DNA from: an uncultured Erwinia sp.
GTDB lineage: Bacteria; Pseudomonadota; Gammaproteobacteria; Enterobacterales; Enterobacteriaceae
Assembly: GCA_946221915.1 (NCBI GenBank)
Contig: CAMIKG010000070.1
Location: 1 to 22,510, forward strand
Reading direction: 5' to 3'
Length of the DNA: 22,510 nt
The notes below the pieces were generated by a model. It had not been told where the DNA came from and made no database searches. It saw nothing but the letters and a program-made list of their open reading frames with translations. The stretch's first letter is position 1. Every line of letters begins with the position of its first letter. Position numbers and translations under genes: made by a program. This document shows, in pieces, positions 20,500 through 22,510 of this stretch.

Positions 20500-20813
20500 G
20501 TTTCTGGCCTCAATCTGTTTTTGCCAATATTAACACAACTGCAATCCGGCTCTGGTAAAACTCGTCAGCCATGTGTGCGATAACCTGCCCGGCCATTCAG
20601 CCACTCACCGCCACGGGTGTCGCCATCACAGCAGACACAGAGTGCTGCAGCAGTTGCCCTAAACAGGGTGTTAATAAAATGCGAATATCGCCTCTGGTCA
20701 TTGGCTTACTACGTTACGACAGTTACACTATGTGATTCAATCTTCTGATTTTCTTTCCGTCGTCCACCTGGGCGTCAATTTCGTTCACCTCTAAAAAACA
20801 GACAGGGTGTTGT
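20500..20813. promoter_or_regulatory. divergent ribE / mdtK intergenic region
   Basis: These 314 bp hold the mdtK promoter at 20701-20729 and the mdtK ribosome-binding site AGGG (20804-20807). A short palindrome GCGAATATCGC lies near 20682-20692. I could not assign a ribE promoter with confidence. No gene and no large structured RNA were seen. Confidence 0.45.
20701..20729 (+). promoter_or_regulatory. mdtK promoter
   Basis: TTGGCT (20701-20706) and TACACT (20724-20729) are 17 nt apart, a fair sigma-70 promoter. The start would be near 20736, giving a leader of about 78 nt. Confidence 0.6.
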
Positions 20814-22187
20814 GTGCAGAAGTATCTGACAGAAGCGAGGCAATTATTAGCCCTCGCGATCCCCGTGATCCTCGCGCAAGTCGCGCAAACTGCCATGGGC
20901 TTTGTCGATACCATAATGGCCGGTGCCGTCAGCGCCACGGATATGGCCGCCGTGGCGGTAGGCACGTCTATTTGGTTACCGACAATTCTTTTTGGTCATG
21001 GCCTGTTGCTGGCCCTGACGCCAACCGTTGCGCAACTCAATGGTTCCGGACGTCGCGAGCGCATTGCCCATCAGGTGCGCCAGGCTTACTGGCTGGCCGG
21101 TATGGTGTCGCTGCTGGTGATGCTGGTGTTGTATAACGCTGGCTACATGATTCTGGCGATGAAAAATGTCGACCATAAGATGGCCGAGATCGCCGTTGGC
21201 TATCTGCACGCGCTGTTATGGGGCGCGCCGGGCTACCTGTTCTTCCAGGTGGCGCGCAACCAGTGTGAAGGTCTGTCGAAAACCAAACCGGGTATGGTGA
21301 TGGGCTTTATCGGTTTGCTGGTCAATATTCCGGTGAACTGGGTGTTTATTTACGGTCATTTTGGTATGCCGGCCCTCGGCGGCGTCGGCTGTGGTGTCGC
21401 CACCGCCGCAGTGTACTGGGTGATGTTTGTGGCGATCAAAGTCTGGACCCGGCGCGCCCGTTCTCTGCGCGATATTCGTTTATCCAGCCGTTTTGATGCG
21501 CCGGACTGGAAAGTGCTGTGGCGTTTGACCACGCTCGGCTTGCCGGTGGCGCTGGCGCTGTTTTTTGAAGTGACGCTGTTTGCTGTTGTCGCGCTGATGG
21601 TATCACCGCTTGGCATCGTTAAGGTGGCGGGTCACCAGATTGCACTCAATTTCAGTTCGCTGATGTTTGTTCTGCCATTGTCGCTGGGTGTGGCGACCAC
21701 CATCCGCGTTGGCTTCCGTCTCGGTCAGGGGTCGCCGGAAGCCGCGCGCGTCGCCGCCTGGACGGCGCAGGGCGTCGGCATTTTAATGGCTGCCCTCACC
21801 GCCACCTTTACTGTGATTTTCCGCGAGCAGATCGCCCTGTTGTACAACGATAACCCGGAGGTGGTGACACTGGCCTCGCAGCTGATGCTGCTGGCGGCGA
21901 TTTATCAGTTCTCAGACTCGGTGCAGGTGATCGGCAGCGGCATTTTGCGCGGTTATAAAGATACCCGTTCCATCTTCTTTATTACCTTTATTGCTTACTG
22001 GGTTCTTGGACTGCCCTCCGGCTATGTGCTGGCGCTGACCGACTGGGTGGTGCAGCCGCTTGGTCCGGCAGGCTTCTGGTGCGGCTTTATCATTGGACTG
22101 ACATCAGCGGCGGTGATGATGATCTGGCGCATGCGCCGGCTGCAGAAAATGCCGGATGAGGTGATTCTGACACGGGCGGCGCGCTAA
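20814..22187 (+). CDS. mdtK: MATE-family multidrug efflux pump MdtK
   Basis: MdtK (NorM-type) exports cationic drugs and dyes, including fluoroquinolones, across the inner membrane in exchange for cations. The 457-residue length equals that of E. coli MdtK, with about 12 membrane helices. The N-terminus (LLALAIPVILAQVAQTAMGFVDTIMAG) and ARNQCEGLSKTKPGMVMGFIGLLVNIPVNW are hallmark MATE segments, and the second half begins near LGLPVALALFFEVTLFAVVALMVSPLG. Translation starts at a GTG (GTGCAGAAGTAT) with AGGG 6 nt upstream. The start is supported by the conserved MQKYLTEARQLLALAIPVI. The most variable part relative to E. coli is the loop around residues 220-240. It is monocistronic and divergent from ribE. 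Confidence 0.96.
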   Translation: MQKYLTEARQLLALAIPVILAQVAQTAMGFVDTIMAGAVSATDMAAVAVGTSIWLPTILFGHGLLLALTPTVAQLNGSGRRERIAHQVRQAYWLAGMVSLLVMLVLYNAGYMILAMKNVDHKMAEIAVGYLHALLWGAPGYLFFQVARNQCEGLSKTKPGMVMGFIGLLVNIPVNWVFIYGHFGMPALGGVGCGVATAAVYWVMFVAIKVWTRRARSLRDIRLSSRFDAPDWKVLWRLTTLGLPVALALFFEVTLFAVVALMVSPLGIVKVAGHQIALNFSSLMFVLPLSLGVATTIRVGFRLGQGSPEAARVAAWTAQGVGILMAALTATFTVIFREQIALLYNDNPEVVTLASQLMLLAAIYQFSDSVQVIGSGILRGYKDTRSIFFITFIAYWVLGLPSGYVLALTDWVVQPLGPAGFWCGFIIGLTSAAVMMIWRMRRLQKMPDEVILTRAAR

Positions 22188-22266
22188 TATTTCGCCGCTG
22201 CGCGTTTAAAAAAACGACGTGTCGCACAGATGAGCAGCAGTCAGTAACAAAATCGCATGTTTTCCC

Positions 22267-22295
22267 TTGCCAGCGAGGTACGCTGCCGTTAATAT
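22267..22295 (+). promoter_or_regulatory. tRNA-Val operon promoter
   Basis: TTGCCA (22267-22272) and TAATAT (22290-22295) are exactly 17 nt apart, followed by a GC-rich stretch TCGTCCCCGC, as in stringently controlled stable-RNA promoters. The predicted start is about 50 nt before the first tRNA. The hairpin CTGCCGTT / AACGGCAG (22283-22316) straddles the -10. Confidence 0.7.
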
Positions 22296-22351
22296 TCGTC
22301 CCCGCTGCAACGGCAGTTGTAGCAAATTGTTTTTCCGAAGTATTTGATAGT

Positions 22352-22428
22352 GCGTCCGTAGCTCAGTTGGTTAGAGCACCACCTTGACATGGTGGGGGTC
22401 GGTGGTTCGAGTCCACTCGGACGCACCA
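22352..22428 (+). tRNA. valV: tRNA-Val (anticodon GAC)
   Basis: This 77-nt gene has a perfect acceptor stem GCGTCCG / CGGACGC and encodes its CCA end. The D-arm is AGCTCAGTTGGTTAGAGCA, the anticodon stem ACCACCTTGACATGGTGG has GAC at 22386-22388, and the T-loop is GGTTCGAGTCC. It reads GUC and GUU valine codons. Its position after mdtK and its tandem partner match E. coli valV-valW. Confidence 0.97.
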
Positions 22429-22456
22429 AAAACTTTGGCATCAGGCAGTACCCAGT

Positions 22457-22510
22457 GCGTCCGTAGCTCAGTTGGTTAGAGCACCACCTTGACATGGTGG
22501 GGGTCGGTGG
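22457..22510 (+). tRNA. valW: tRNA-Val (anticodon GAC), second copy, cut by window end
   Basis: The first 54 nt are identical to the preceding tRNA, with the anticodon GAC at 22491-22493; the T-arm and 3' end lie beyond the window. Only 28 nt separate the two genes, so they should be processed from one transcript. Confidence 0.95.

Noticed and set aside
20500..20813. FMN riboswitch controlling ribE
   Set aside because: The conserved RFN core is not visible; in enterics that element controls ribB instead.
22352..22510. tRNA duplication as a sign of an integrated element
   Set aside because: A tandem tRNA-Val(GAC) pair is the normal valV-valW arrangement; no integrase or attachment repeat is visible in the window.

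Overview
This window looks like chromosomal backbone from a member of the Enterobacterales, most likely Erwiniaceae (Pantoea/Erwinia-like). That placement is inferred from recognisable protein families, their lengths and gene order, not from a database search. The order pdxY-tyrS-pdxH-mliC-anmK | slyB | slyA | sodC | ydhL | nemR-nemA-gloA | rnt | grxD | mepH | ynhF | purR | punR | punC | cfa | ribE | mdtK | tRNA-Val follows the E. coli K-12 locus remembered around pdxY-valVW. As I recall that map, ydhIJK, ydhF, lhr, sodB, ydhP and ydhQ are absent here, and a LysR / NAD(P)-binding oxidoreductase pair is inserted between ydhL and nemR.

Layout. Bases 1-361 hold no gene but do hold a GC-rich element bounded by inverted arms. 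Bases 362-4869 are a leftward block for vitamin B6 metabolism (pdxY, pdxH), tyrosyl-tRNA synthesis (tyrS), lysozyme inhibition (mliC) and anhydro-muropeptide recycling (anmK). slyB (+) and slyA (-) converge on a shared terminator. sodC and ydhL run leftward, followed by the divergent LysR/oxidoreductase pair. The electrophile-defence set nemR-nemA-gloA follows, with a clear NemR-type operator. rnt and grxD converge, then come mepH, the 29-residue ynhF (-), purR, and the divergent punR/punC purine nucleoside efflux pair. cfa and ribE converge on a 560-bp non-coding stretch packed with repeats. mdtK and a tRNA-Val(GAC) pair close the window; the second tRNA is cut by the window end.

How the genes fit together. 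Several units deal with stress at the envelope or from reactive compounds: sodC, nemRA-gloA, mliC, slyA/slyB, grxD, cfa and mdtK. Purine regulation (purR, punR/punC) and cofactor synthesis (pdxH, pdxY, ribE) are the other themes.

I found no new multi-gene system such as a defence island, phage or CRISPR. The unexplained signals are in non-coding DNA: a dispersed repeat in three copies, all lying between convergent genes; two unrelated structured elements bounded by inverted arms; a dyad over a strong promoter plus a terminator-like hairpin in the cfa leader; a perfect FNR-type site beside the PUR box upstream of purR; and a purR terminator lying inside the punR coding sequence.
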